Positions 42,180 through 51,077 of a DNA stretch of 64,000 nucleotides are shown piece after piece (the first letter of the stretch is position 1; each line of letters starts with the position of its first letter). The notes below the pieces were generated by a model, which made no database searches, was not told the origin of the DNA, and was given only the letters and a program-made list of their open reading frames with translations. Source of the stretch: GCA-2720975 sp964469565 (GTDB lineage Bacteria > Planctomycetota > UBA1135 > GCA-002686595). The translations under genes were made by a program, and so were the position numbers. Location of the stretch: positions 1-64,000 of the forward strand of contig CAYXZD010000018.1 of assembly GCA_964469565.1 (NCBI GenBank). The letters run 5' to 3'.

Positions 42180-42821
42180 ATGACATCCTGTGCGAACTGC
42201 GGAATCGACCTTAGAACGCCCATAGTCTGCACCGACTGTGGGACGCTGCAGGAGGTTGCTTCCCCTCTCTCCCCCTTCGCCACCTTGGGACTGGAGATGC
42301 GCTTCGACGTGTCTCCAGCAGATTTGAGTAGGCAATTGCTTACCCTCACCCGCTTTACGCACCCAGACTACCACAGCCTAGAAGGCGAAGCGGCCCTTGC
42401 ACTTGCAGAGCGCAATACTGCGCTGCTCAACGAGGCTCACACGACCCTCTGCGATGCGGTCCTCAAGGCCGAGTGGTTCCTAAAAGAACTTGGTGCGCCT
42501 TCACCGGATGCAGAGCGCCAGATGCCTCCAGCGTTCTTGTTGGAGGTCCTCGAGTGGAATGAGATACTCGAACTCGCTAAAACCACTCCAGGATCCCAAG
42601 ACAACGCTCAGGCGCTGAAGCAGTTGGGAGACGAACTTCGTCGGCGGCGTGAGAACACCCTCGAACAACTGGGGCAACGCCTCGACTCCACCGATCCAGG
42701 AGATCCCCTCGCTCTCAGGCAGGAACTCAACAGTGTGCGCTACCTCGACCGTACTCTCGACGAGATCACCCAGCAGACCCTCAATCTAGACCTCACTACA
42801 GACCTCACTACTGACCGTTAG
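42180..42821 (+). CDS. hscB: HscB-type J-domain co-chaperone with N-terminal zinc ribbon
   Basis: 213 residues. A zinc ribbon (C4-x2-C7 and C17-x2-C20) precedes the J-domain, an arrangement known from mitochondrial HSC20 but missing in E. coli HscB. The J-domain reads SPFATLGLEMRFDVSPADL, then TLTRFTHPDYHS with the HPD tripeptide. The C-terminal domain (MPPAFLLEVLEWNEILELA) binds IscU. It stimulates the HscA ATPase during cluster transfer. Confidence 0.9.
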   Translation: MTSCANCGIDLRTPIVCTDCGTLQEVASPLSPFATLGLEMRFDVSPADLSRQLLTLTRFTHPDYHSLEGEAALALAERNTALLNEAHTTLCDAVLKAEWFLKELGAPSPDAERQMPPAFLLEVLEWNEILELAKTTPGSQDNAQALKQLGDELRRRRENTLEQLGQRLDSTDPGDPLALRQELNSVRYLDRTLDEITQQTLNLDLTTDLTTDR

Positions 42822-42832
42822 GAATCAGGCCC

Positions 42833-44698
42833 ATGGGTTATATCGAACTGGACGTTCTCGACAGTGCCCCACGGCGCATCGTCATCGGCATCGACTTGGG
42901 TACGACCAACTCCCTTGCCGCACTTTGGCGCGATGACCGGCCCGAGATCTTGCGCAAGGAGGGCCAATCGGGCGTGATGCCATCTGTCATCAACATCCCC
43001 CATCAAGGGCTTCCACTGGTCGGCGCAGCCGCACGATCGCAAGCTGTCGTTGATCCGCTGCACACCATCTTTAGTGTCAAACGTCTGCTCGGTCGTGGCC
43101 TAGAAGACCTCGGTGATGAACTCGAGACGCTCCCCTTCAACATCCATGAAGAAGACGGTGTGCTGCGCATCGAGGTACGAGGCAAGAGCTACACACCTGA
43201 AGAATTGAGCGCGATGATTCTGCGGGCCACCTGCGATCAAGCTTGTGAGGCCCATGGCAACGCAGAAATCGCCAGCGCAGTGATTACCGTGCCTGCCTAC
43301 TTCGATGACACGCAACGCCAAGCGACACGCGATGCTGCTCGCTTGGCTGGTATCGAGGTCTTGCGGATCGTCAACGAGCCGACCGCAGCCAGCCTTGCCT
43401 ATGGGCTCGACCAAAAGGGCTCAGGGACGGTTGCCATCTACGACCTCGGCGGCGGCACGTTTGACGTGTCGATCCTGTCCATCGAGGAGGGCGTCTTCCG
43501 GGTCCTCGCCACGAATGGGGACACACATTTGGGCGGAGATGATTTTGACCGCAGCCTTGTAGAGCTCATGCGTGAGGAACTCAGTTCAGACCTAAGTCCT
43601 GAGGAACTCAACGATCCAGCCTTCTTGCAAGCCGCTCGCCTCGCCGCAGAGAAATGCAAGATGGCGCTTTCCTCGGATCCTCGACATGAGTTGCATCTTA
43701 GCCTCCCTGAAATGAACCTCAACTGGAGGCGCAGGGTCACGCGCGACGAGTTTGAAGAGCGCATTGCTCCACTGGTCAAACGCACCCTGCAATGTTGCCA
43801 GCGTGCCCTCAGCGATGCGGGACTAGCCCCCTCCGACTTGGATGAAGTGGTGCTGGTGGGCGGATCGACCCGCGTTCCACTGGTGCGAGCTCAGACTGAA
43901 GCTTTCTTTGGGACCAAGCCACATACCGAACTCAATCCCGATGAGGTCGTCGCACTGGGAGCTGCTGCTCAAGCCCAGGTTCTCATGGGGGGCACGCGGG
44001 ACATTCTTTTGATGGATGTGACGCCGCTCTCTCTGGGGGTCGAAACCGTGGGTGGTGCCGTCTCCAAGTTGATCGAACGCAACTCGACTTTGCCATGCAG
44101 TGTGACGGAGGGATTCACAACCTACGTCGATGGTCAGAGCGGAATCGACTTCAACATCGTGCAAGGCGAGCGCGAAATGGCGAGCGATTGCCGATCCCTG
44201 GGACGATTCACCCTCACTGGACTACCGCCTCTACCCGCGGGAATGCCCCGGGTGGCCGTACGCTTTCACATTGATGCCAATGGTCAACTCACGGTGACAG
44301 CCAAAGAGGAAAGCACCGGACTGCGTGCCGAAGTGGAGGTCAGCCCCATGCATGGACTCGCGGAAGACCAGATGGAGACGATGCTGCAGGCCGGATTCGA
44401 CCACGCCGCGGAGGATTTCGATCGGCGCCGAGTGGCGGACCTCAAAGCAGAGATCGGCACGATGCTGCAGGCCGTTGAAAAAAACCAGTCGGCTGCTGAA
44501 ACAGGGCTCGACACCATGACGCAATCGGATCTCAATGAAGCCTGCGCGCGAGCGAAGAGCGCAAGCACCGGGCATGACCTCGATGAAATCCGCAGCGCAC
44601 GCGACGAACTGGAGCAAGCCTCGCTGCCCCTAGCTGCCATCTTGATGGACCATGTGGTCAAGGGCGCCGTGCAGGGTAAGAACCTGAGCGACATCTAA
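42833..44698 (+). CDS. hscA: Hsp70-family chaperone HscA
   Basis: 621 residues, the HscA length. The nucleotide domain has VIGIDLGTTNSLAALW, AVITVPAYFDDTQRQATRDAA, NEPTAASLAYG, AIYDLGGGTFDVS and VVLVGGSTRVPLVR. The substrate domain starts LLMDVTPLSLGVETVGG. It acts with HscB on the IscU LPPVK peptide. Last gene of the isc operon; no ferredoxin or iscX gene follows. Confidence 0.96.
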   Translation: MGYIELDVLDSAPRRIVIGIDLGTTNSLAALWRDDRPEILRKEGQSGVMPSVINIPHQGLPLVGAAARSQAVVDPLHTIFSVKRLLGRGLEDLGDELETLPFNIHEEDGVLRIEVRGKSYTPEELSAMILRATCDQACEAHGNAEIASAVITVPAYFDDTQRQATRDAARLAGIEVLRIVNEPTAASLAYGLDQKGSGTVAIYDLGGGTFDVSILSIEEGVFRVLATNGDTHLGGDDFDRSLVELMREELSSDLSPEELNDPAFLQAARLAAEKCKMALSSDPRHELHLSLPEMNLNWRRRVTRDEFEERIAPLVKRTLQCCQRALSDAGLAPSDLDEVVLVGGSTRVPLVRAQTEAFFGTKPHTELNPDEVVALGAAAQAQVLMGGTRDILLMDVTPLSLGVETVGGAVSKLIERNSTLPCSVTEGFTTYVDGQSGIDFNIVQGEREMASDCRSLGRFTLTGLPPLPAGMPRVAVRFHIDANGQLTVTAKEESTGLRAEVEVSPMHGLAEDQMETMLQAGFDHAAEDFDRRRVADLKAEIGTMLQAVEKNQSAAETGLDTMTQSDLNEACARAKSASTGHDLDEIRSARDELEQASLPLAAILMDHVVKGAVQGKNLSDI

Positions 44699-44741
44699 CC
44701 TTAGGCCAGTCTTTGGCCCGTTGGCTTCAGATCATGCACCT

Positions 44742-44760
44742 GGCTCCGGAGCATGGAGCC
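44742..44760 (+). terminator. Weak hairpin after hscA
   Basis: Stem GGCTCC/GGAGCC with a 7-nt loop, 44 bp after the hscA stop and just before the convergent asd gene. There is no T-tract, so it is only a possible terminator. Confidence 0.3.
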
Positions 44761-44766
44761 TACCTC

Positions 44767-45825
44767 TCAAACTAGACCTTGAGCTTGGGCGAGCTCTGCA
44801 ATCAACAGGGCTCCCCCCGCGGCCCCACGAAGGGTGTTGTGACTCAGGCACACGAACTTCCAACCGAGCACTGGGCACTCTTGTAGACGTCCCACCGAAC
44901 AGGCCATCCCCTTGTCGAGGTCACGGTGCAAGACGGGCTGGGGCTCTGGCCCGTTACCCACGAAATGCACCGGCCGCAAGGGCGCTTGGGGCAGAGCCAG
45001 TTCCTGAGGAGGACCCGAAAACGCCGACCAAGCCCGCTGAATCTCCACTGCGTCGGGATTGTGCTCGAACTCAACGCTCACACAGGCCGTGTGGCCATCC
45101 TGAACGAAGACCCGATTGCATTGTGCACTGAGGGTCACGTCCGCGCTTTCGACTTCACCCTTGCTCATCACGCCCAGAATCTTTCCCAACTCCCGGGCCA
45201 TCTTGTCCTCCTCCCCAATGATTTCAGGCACTAGATTGCCCGGTACTTCCATGCCAGCAACTGGGCCAAGACCCGCACCCGACAGGGCCTGCAGGGTGAC
45301 CACGTGCACGCTGCGAACCCCGAAGGCGCGGTGCAACGGAGCCAAGGCTAGGGCAAGCCCGATTGTCGAGCAGTTTGGACCGGCAATGATTCCCCCAGCA
45401 CCGGAGGAGTGCTTGAGTAACTCGAGGTGGTCAGCATTGATCTCAGGAACGATCAAGGGCACGCGAGGATCCATGCGGTGACTCGCCGCGTTGGAAACGA
45501 CCAGTGACCCAGCCGCTGCCCAATCGCGCTCGACTTGGAAGGCCACATCTGCGCCCAGCGCCGAAAACACCAACGGGATACCAGGCAGAGGATCGACACC
45601 ACCCACTTGAATCGCAGCAGCCTCGGGCGGAAGGGGCTCATCCAGTGCCCAGGTGACCGCCTCCTCGTAAGGCTTGCCCGCACTCCGCTCAGAGGCTCCT
45701 AGTGCCACGAGGCGAAACGTCGGGTGCCCTTCAAGCAGGGTGACGAACCGCTGGCCGACGCTTCCTGTGGCGCCGAGTACCGCGACGGGCACCCGCTCCG
45801 ATTGGGTATGGATGGAGGTTGCCAT
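44767..45825 (-). CDS. asd: Aspartate-semialdehyde dehydrogenase (archaeal/fungal type)
   Basis: A 352-residue enzyme from the Met ending at 45825 (a Met 50 codons upstream lies inside gpmI). NADP site VAVLGATGSVGQRFV, the active-site Cys in IIAGPNCSTIGLALAL, and the His in QDGHTACVSVEFE are present. The pattern PNCSTIG with QALSGAG is the archaeal/fungal branch rather than the E. coli branch. It reduces aspartyl phosphate for Lys, Met, Thr and diaminopimelate synthesis. It follows gpmI by 20 bp on the same strand. Confidence 0.92.
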   Translation of the reverse strand: MATSIHTQSERVPVAVLGATGSVGQRFVTLLEGHPTFRLVALGASERSAGKPYEEAVTWALDEPLPPEAAAIQVGGVDPLPGIPLVFSALGADVAFQVERDWAAAGSLVVSNAASHRMDPRVPLIVPEINADHLELLKHSSGAGGIIAGPNCSTIGLALALAPLHRAFGVRSVHVVTLQALSGAGLGPVAGMEVPGNLVPEIIGEEDKMARELGKILGVMSKGEVESADVTLSAQCNRVFVQDGHTACVSVEFEHNPDAVEIQRAWSAFSGPPQELALPQAPLRPVHFVGNGPEPQPVLHRDLDKGMACSVGRLQECPVLGWKFVCLSHNTLRGAAGGALLIAELAQAQGLV

Positions 45826-45845
45826 TCTGGAGGCAAGTGCTGGGG

Positions 45846-47375
45846 TCAGAGAAGTAAGGAAGAGCCGTCCATCCCCTCCGAAGGTGAGAGCTCCAGCAGA
45901 CTGAGTAGGCTCGGTGCCACATCGGCAAGGATGCCCTGGGGCCTGACCTTGGCGCCCTGGAGGGCATCGCCGCAAAACACAATCGGGACGGGATTCAATG
46001 TGTGGGCCGTGTGGGGTTGTTGAGTCGCAGGATCCCAGAGTTGTTCGGAGTTTCCGTGATCGGCTGTGATGACCATGGTTCCGCCCTTTTGGAGTACTGC
46101 CTCATGCAGGGTCTGCAGGCACCCATCCACCTTGCCTACAGCGGCCTCCGCTGCCGAGATCACCCCCGTGTGCCCCACCATGTCCGCATTGGCGTAATTG
46201 ATGATGTAGACATCCGTTTCACCCTTGGCGAGTGAAGCCAAGACTGCATCCGTGATCCCCTGGGCGCTCATCTGCGGCTGCAAGTCATAGGTGGCGACCT
46301 TGGGGCTGGGTATGAGAATGCGCTCTTCACCCTCATAGGGGGCTTCTTCACCACCTGAGAAAAAGAACGTCACGTGGGCGTATTTCTCAGTTTCCGCGAT
46401 TCGAGCTTGTCGCATGCCTGCCGCACTAATGAGTTCGGGAAAGAGCCCATGCAATGCGACCGGAGGGAATGCCACTGCAAAGGGCATGTCGTCGCGATAG
46501 CGGGTCATGGTCACAATCTCAAGATCGGCCCGCTCTTTGCGTTCAAAACCATCAAAACCTGGTGCGTGCAAGGCATCGCAAATCTCTCGCACACGGTCAG
46601 AACGGTAGTTGAATACGATCAACCCATCACCATCCCCCATACGCCCCTCTTGGGCAGAGCCCACCACAGTCGGCTCAATGAACTCATCACCCACACCATT
46701 GGCGTGAGCCTGGGCAATCGCGCGCTGCGCATCACTGGCCTGCTCGCCTACACCGCTGATCAGTAGCTCATACGATCGCTGCACACGGTCCCAGCGTTTG
46801 TCCCGGTCCATGCACCAATAACGCCCCACTATGGAAGCAATGCGCCCCACCCCTGCTGCATCGATATGCGCTTGGACCGCTCGAAGGTGTGTATCGCCTG
46901 ACCGAGGTGGAGTGTCCCGCCCGTCGGTGATGGCATGAACACAGACCGCATCCTTGGGCATTCCCCGTGCAGCCGCAAGGAGCAGCAGTTCACGCAGGTG
47001 ATCGGTATGTGCGTGTACGCCCGCATCGGAAATGAGGCCGAGTAGATGCAGGGTCTTTCCCTCACGCACAAGCCTGTCGATCAACTGAACGAAAGCCCCG
47101 CACTGAGCAAAAGAGCCGTCCTCAATCGAAGCATTGATTCGAGTGATGTCCTGATGAACCACACGGCCTGCTCCCATGTTCAAGTGTCCGACTTCACTGT
47201 TCCCCATGACCCCAAGAGGCAAACCCACCTCACGGCCACAGGCCGACAAGAGCGAACTGGGGTAGCGTTCTACGAGTTCGTGAAACCTAGGTGCATGGGA
47301 GAGGATTGCATTGGACTCGGGATCGGCCCGGTAGCCCCAGCCATCAAGGATGACCAATAGTAGAGGCGCACTCAT
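45846..47375 (-). CDS. gpmI: 2,3-bisphosphoglycerate-independent phosphoglycerate mutase
   Basis: 509 residues from the Met ending at 47375 (MSAPLLLVILDGWGYR); an earlier in-frame Met at 47555 adds 60 low-complexity residues that overlap the divergent peptidase gene. The phosphorylated Ser is in GNSEVGHLNMGAGRVV, and metal ligands are in VITADHGNSEQ and TFFFSGGEE. Length and motifs are typical of GpmI (about 510). Interconverts 2- and 3-phosphoglycerate in glycolysis. Confidence 0.95.
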   Translation of the reverse strand: MSAPLLLVILDGWGYRADPESNAILSHAPRFHELVERYPSSLLSACGREVGLPLGVMGNSEVGHLNMGAGRVVHQDITRINASIEDGSFAQCGAFVQLIDRLVREGKTLHLLGLISDAGVHAHTDHLRELLLLAAARGMPKDAVCVHAITDGRDTPPRSGDTHLRAVQAHIDAAGVGRIASIVGRYWCMDRDKRWDRVQRSYELLISGVGEQASDAQRAIAQAHANGVGDEFIEPTVVGSAQEGRMGDGDGLIVFNYRSDRVREICDALHAPGFDGFERKERADLEIVTMTRYRDDMPFAVAFPPVALHGLFPELISAAGMRQARIAETEKYAHVTFFFSGGEEAPYEGEERILIPSPKVATYDLQPQMSAQGITDAVLASLAKGETDVYIINYANADMVGHTGVISAAEAAVGKVDGCLQTLHEAVLQKGGTMVITADHGNSEQLWDPATQQPHTAHTLNPVPIVFCGDALQGAKVRPQGILADVAPSLLSLLELSPSEGMDGSSLLL

Positions 47376-47510
47376 GGGGGGACTCATAGGGGGACTCTGA
47401 CGAATTGTGGCTCGCAGAGAAAGGGCTGAGCCTCCATACTGTGGGCAAAGAGGGAGGCCATGCGCCCCACTGTTCCCCTTTGCGCCAGAATCACTCTTGT
47501 CTTGCTGCCC

Positions 47511-48365
47511 ATGAACTCCAACCACCCGAACAGCGCGGGTCTCCAACGAGGCCACCTAGCGGCCTCCAACACGCCGCGTGGGGATGCTGCCCGCCAGTCG
47601 TGCGATCCTCGCAGTTCTCACGATCAGCGCTGGCGGCGGGCCCGGATATTCCTAGTTGCGATCCCCGTGCTCCTCGGCAGTGCGTGTCAGAATATGTTCA
47701 CCCTGCAAGAGGACAAGGACCTAGGGCTAAGCGCCTACCGGCAATTGAGCCAGGAACACAACATGATCCAATCGGGGCCGGTGTATCAGCGCGTCAAGAA
47801 CGTCACCGATCGCCTCGTGGCGGCTGCGCGGGAAGAGGATCCACAGGTGGTCAGCGCATTTCAATGGGAAGTGAGCGTCATTCAAGATGACGAGACGGTC
47901 AATGCTTTCTGTCTACCTGGGGGCAAGATGGCTGTTTTCACCGGCATCCTCCCCGTGGCCGAAGACGACACAGGTCTGGCAGTTGTTATGGGCCATGAAA
48001 TCGCACACGCGGTCGAGCGGCACGGCACCGAAGCGATGACCCGTCAGTTTGGGGCAGCCGTCTTGATTGAAATACTTGCCACCGGCACGGAGCGGGAATG
48101 GGCTGCCTTGGGCAACGGTCTGCTCGAGCTGAGGTTTGGGCGTGGAGCCGAGCTCGAGGCCGATCGTAAGGGCCTGTCCTATATGGCAAGGGCGGGTTAC
48201 GACCCGCGAGCCGCCGCAGCGTTTTGGCAACGCATGTCCGATTTAGCCGGGTCGGAGCCCATTGAACTCCTCTCGACACACCCGAGTAACTCCAATCGTA
48301 TTGAACAGATCAAGCGGCTCCTCCCCTCGGTGATCCCTATTTACGAGGCAAATAAGGCGGATTAG
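47511..48365 (+). CDS. M48-family zinc metallopeptidase lipoprotein (LoiP/BepA-like)
   Basis: About 284 residues if started at 47511; a Met at 47460 is also possible, and both give an unusually long polar region before the signal segment IFLVAIPVLLGSAC (lipobox G-S-A-C). The catalytic motif is GHEIAHAVERHG (HExxH) and the third ligand Glu is in ELEADRKGLSYMARAGYDPRAA. The STHPSNSNRIEQI end motif is typical. Such peptidases clear misfolded outer-membrane proteins. Start uncertain. Confidence 0.87.
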   Translation: MNSNHPNSAGLQRGHLAASNTPRGDAARQSCDPRSSHDQRWRRARIFLVAIPVLLGSACQNMFTLQEDKDLGLSAYRQLSQEHNMIQSGPVYQRVKNVTDRLVAAAREEDPQVVSAFQWEVSVIQDDETVNAFCLPGGKMAVFTGILPVAEDDTGLAVVMGHEIAHAVERHGTEAMTRQFGAAVLIEILATGTEREWAALGNGLLELRFGRGAELEADRKGLSYMARAGYDPRAAAAFWQRMSDLAGSEPIELLSTHPSNSNRIEQIKRLLPSVIPIYEANKAD

Positions 48366-48590
48366 GCCCGCCACGGCATTTCAGCTAGAATCATCGTAAA
48401 GTCAGCCTGGTAGGTCACTTACGGGCATTGGCGAGGTGATGTGGGCCAGACTTTTCCGCGTTGGTTCTGGAATGGGCGCTGCCCACCCTGAGGATGGGGG
48501 CAGCCAACCCCACCCGATCCGCCGGCACACCCCTGCCTAGGCCATTGCATTGGCAGGTCCTCTCCTCGCCCCACCCCCCTCGAATGCCCC

Positions 48591-50078
48591 TTGAAGGTCG
48601 CTTTCACCACACCTGAGATACTCAGCCTCGTCCGCAGAACCAACCTTGCGGAGATTTCCGAATTCCTACCGAAGACAATGCACGCTCTGGGAACAGACGT
48701 GCGCATCTTCATGCCCTTGCACGGGGATCTCGCCGCTGAGAATATCCTCGACCTGAAATTCGTAGGGGACCTCGAGATCCCCGAGAACAAGGACACACTC
48801 ACACTCAAGGTCTACACGGCCACTCTGCGCGAGGGCAACCTCCCGCTCGTCCTGTTTGACCACGCAGTCCTGTTTCGCAATCGGCACCCCTACGGGGACG
48901 ACCAGGGACCCTATGCAGACAACTGGCGGCGCTACGCAGCATTCTGCCGGGGTGTGCTGGCCTCATTCGAGATGCTCAAGTTTGCGCCCAGCGTCATCCA
49001 CTGCATGGATTGGACATCGGGCTTGATCCCGCTCATCCAACAGCTTGAGTACAAGACCCAGGCTCCCAAGAGTGCAGCTGCACGAGCCGGCACATACTTC
49101 GCCGTCCATAACCTCGCCATGCAGGGCGCCTTCGAACGCGAAATCCTGCCCCACATTGGCATACCCATCGAGTACTTCCGCACTGTGGAAGGCATCGAAC
49201 TGGGCAACCGTGTCAATTATCTCAAGGCAGGGATCGAGTTTGCAACGGTGGTAGGCACCCATTCTCCCAACCAAGCCAAACGGCTCCTAGAAGCCGAGCG
49301 GGGTGATGGTCTCGATGAGTCATTCCGTCGCCGCAAGAAAGAACTCGTGGGCGTGCTGACAGGGATTGACTACCGAGCCTGGAACCCTGGCACGGACATG
49401 CTCCTCGCCCAGCCATACTCCAGTGAGGATGCAGACCCGCTCAAGGGCAAGCGCAAATGCAAGGCCGCCTTGCAAGAAGGCCTGCGCCTGAGTGTTGAGC
49501 CGCGTACGCCGATCATCTCAATCATTGGCCGCTTCGATTCTGATAACGGCTTCGATCTGTTGGCGGAGGCGATGACACCCATCCTCGAGCGCAGCACACA
49601 ACTCATCATGATGGGTTCGGGACAGCCGGAGGTGCTCGAACGCATGCGCACAGTTGAGCAGACCTTTGCCAATTGCTGTCGGGTGCTTGAGGGCTACAAC
49701 ATCAATACGGCCCATACACTCATGGGAGGGACCGATATTCTCCTGATGCCGGCCCACTTCCACACTTCCAACGCCCTGTGTGCCATCGCCATGCGGTACG
49801 GGGTCATTCCAATCGCATACCACAATAGTGGTTTGGAAGACACTGTGGTGAATCTGACCGAGCACCCCAAGAACGGCACGGGCGTGTTCTTTGAATCCTA
49901 CACAGCCAAGAGCTTGGTAGAAGCTGTCGATACAGCCCGTGGAGTCTTCAAGAAGGCCAAGGATTGGAAGGACATGGCAACCCGGTGCCTTACTGCGGAT
50001 TTCTCTTGGAGAGAGAGCGCCCGCAGCCACCTGCTCGCCTACCGCCGCGTGACCCGCCGCGCTCGAGCTGCCCGGTGA
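48591..50078 (+). CDS. Glycogen-synthase-like glycosyltransferase (GT5 fold) with altered active-site motifs
   Basis: 495 residues colinear with bacterial GlgA. Recognisable are VIHCMDWTSGLIPL, AVHNLAMQGAFE (the ADP-glucose His is kept), GVLTGIDYRAWNP and RYGVIPIAYHNSGLEDTV. However, the start loop that should read KTGGLAD is R15-R-T-N-L-A-E. The block P-S-R-F-E-P-C-G-L that holds the catalytic Glu is P-A-H-F-H-T-S-N-A. It may therefore use another donor, or be a regulator without transferase activity. The stop overlaps the GTG start of the ROK kinase gene (GTGA). Confidence 0.85.
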   Translation: MKVAFTTPEILSLVRRTNLAEISEFLPKTMHALGTDVRIFMPLHGDLAAENILDLKFVGDLEIPENKDTLTLKVYTATLREGNLPLVLFDHAVLFRNRHPYGDDQGPYADNWRRYAAFCRGVLASFEMLKFAPSVIHCMDWTSGLIPLIQQLEYKTQAPKSAAARAGTYFAVHNLAMQGAFEREILPHIGIPIEYFRTVEGIELGNRVNYLKAGIEFATVVGTHSPNQAKRLLEAERGDGLDESFRRRKKELVGVLTGIDYRAWNPGTDMLLAQPYSSEDADPLKGKRKCKAALQEGLRLSVEPRTPIISIIGRFDSDNGFDLLAEAMTPILERSTQLIMMGSGQPEVLERMRTVEQTFANCCRVLEGYNINTAHTLMGGTDILLMPAHFHTSNALCAIAMRYGVIPIAYHNSGLEDTVVNLTEHPKNGTGVFFESYTAKSLVEAVDTARGVFKKAKDWKDMATRCLTADFSWRESARSHLLAYRRVTRRARAAR

Positions 50079-51034
50079 GCCACACCCTCGTGGGCTTGGA
50101 CTTGGGCGGCACGCAAGTCAAAGGAGGCCGCATCGATGCGGACGAGGTCCGCACATCCGGTATTGATGCCAGCACCGTTGTGCAGCGCACATCCACCCTC
50201 GACACTCAGCTTGAGCTCGGGCCACAAGCCCTACTCGACCGTCTGGCTGACTTCGCACAGGATCTAGGCTGCAAAGACTCTCTGGGTATCGGAATCCCCG
50301 GAGTCTTCGAGGAGCAGGGGGGACGCTTGCTTCGATCTGCCAACCTCAGCGCATTAGAGGGGCTTCACATGGGTGAAGAGCTTGCCAAGCGGCTTGGGTT
50401 GCCCGCTGAGCGAGTGCGAGTGGACAACGACGCCAATGTGGCCACTTACGGAGAACAGTGGCTCGGAGCTGGAGCCGGCATCAAAGACCTCGTACTCCTG
50501 ACACTTGGAACGGGCATCGGAAGTGGTCTCGTGATCGATGGACATCTCTACACTGGCCCCACAGGCAAGGCCTCTGAGATCGGGCACATGGTAGTCCGCA
50601 GTCGAGGCTTCCGAGAACCGGAGGTCGAGGGTCTGCGCTGTGGATGCGGCGCCTACGGCTGCCTGGAACGCCTCGCATCAGCCTCGGCAGCCATTCGCCG
50701 TGCTGAAGCCGCGGGTCTAGGCAGCGACTTGATCGCGCTCTCCAAGCGAGCTCGGGCCGCGGCGGGCCCTGAACGAGATCTCATGGCTGAGATTGGCTAT
50801 GACCTAGGAGCCGGACTGCTCGCTGCCACGGCCGTACTCGATGTGACTTGCTTCGTCATTGGGGGTGGGTTAGGGCGTAGCCTGGATTTGCTCGAACCCG
50901 GCATCCACGCAGCCTTGAACGAACGCGACTACGGACACGCACCGCCAAGAATTCTCCCTGCTGCCCTCGGCTCGAGTGCAGGCTGGATTGGTGCTGCGCG
51001 CATGGCCCTCGATTCGATCGGTGAAAACAGATGA
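50075..51034 (+). CDS. ROK-family sugar kinase (glucokinase-like)
   Basis: 319 residues starting at GTG 50075, chosen because this codon overlaps the upstream stop and begins the domain (VSHTLVGLDLGGTQVKGG, phosphate loop). The ROK zinc site is LRCGCGAYGCLERLAS with EIGHMVV upstream. The active-site Asp lies in VRVDNDANVATYGEQW and the second phosphate motif in LTLGTGIGSGLV. Glucose is the most likely substrate, and translation is coupled to the glycogen-synthase-like gene, suggesting a linked carbon-storage role. Confidence 0.9.
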   Translation: MSHTLVGLDLGGTQVKGGRIDADEVRTSGIDASTVVQRTSTLDTQLELGPQALLDRLADFAQDLGCKDSLGIGIPGVFEEQGGRLLRSANLSALEGLHMGEELAKRLGLPAERVRVDNDANVATYGEQWLGAGAGIKDLVLLTLGTGIGSGLVIDGHLYTGPTGKASEIGHMVVRSRGFREPEVEGLRCGCGAYGCLERLASASAAIRRAEAAGLGSDLIALSKRARAAAGPERDLMAEIGYDLGAGLLAATAVLDVTCFVIGGGLGRSLDLLEPGIHAALNERDYGHAPPRILPAALGSSAGWIGAARMALDSIGENR

Positions 51035-51077
51035 CGCATGGGTCCCGAGGGGGGCACGAAGCTAGAATCCAGGGGCT

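Noticed and set aside
48366..48590. Small RNA or riboswitch upstream of the glycogen-synthase-like gene
   Set aside because: GC-rich 225-bp gap with no convincing conserved fold or terminator that I could identify.
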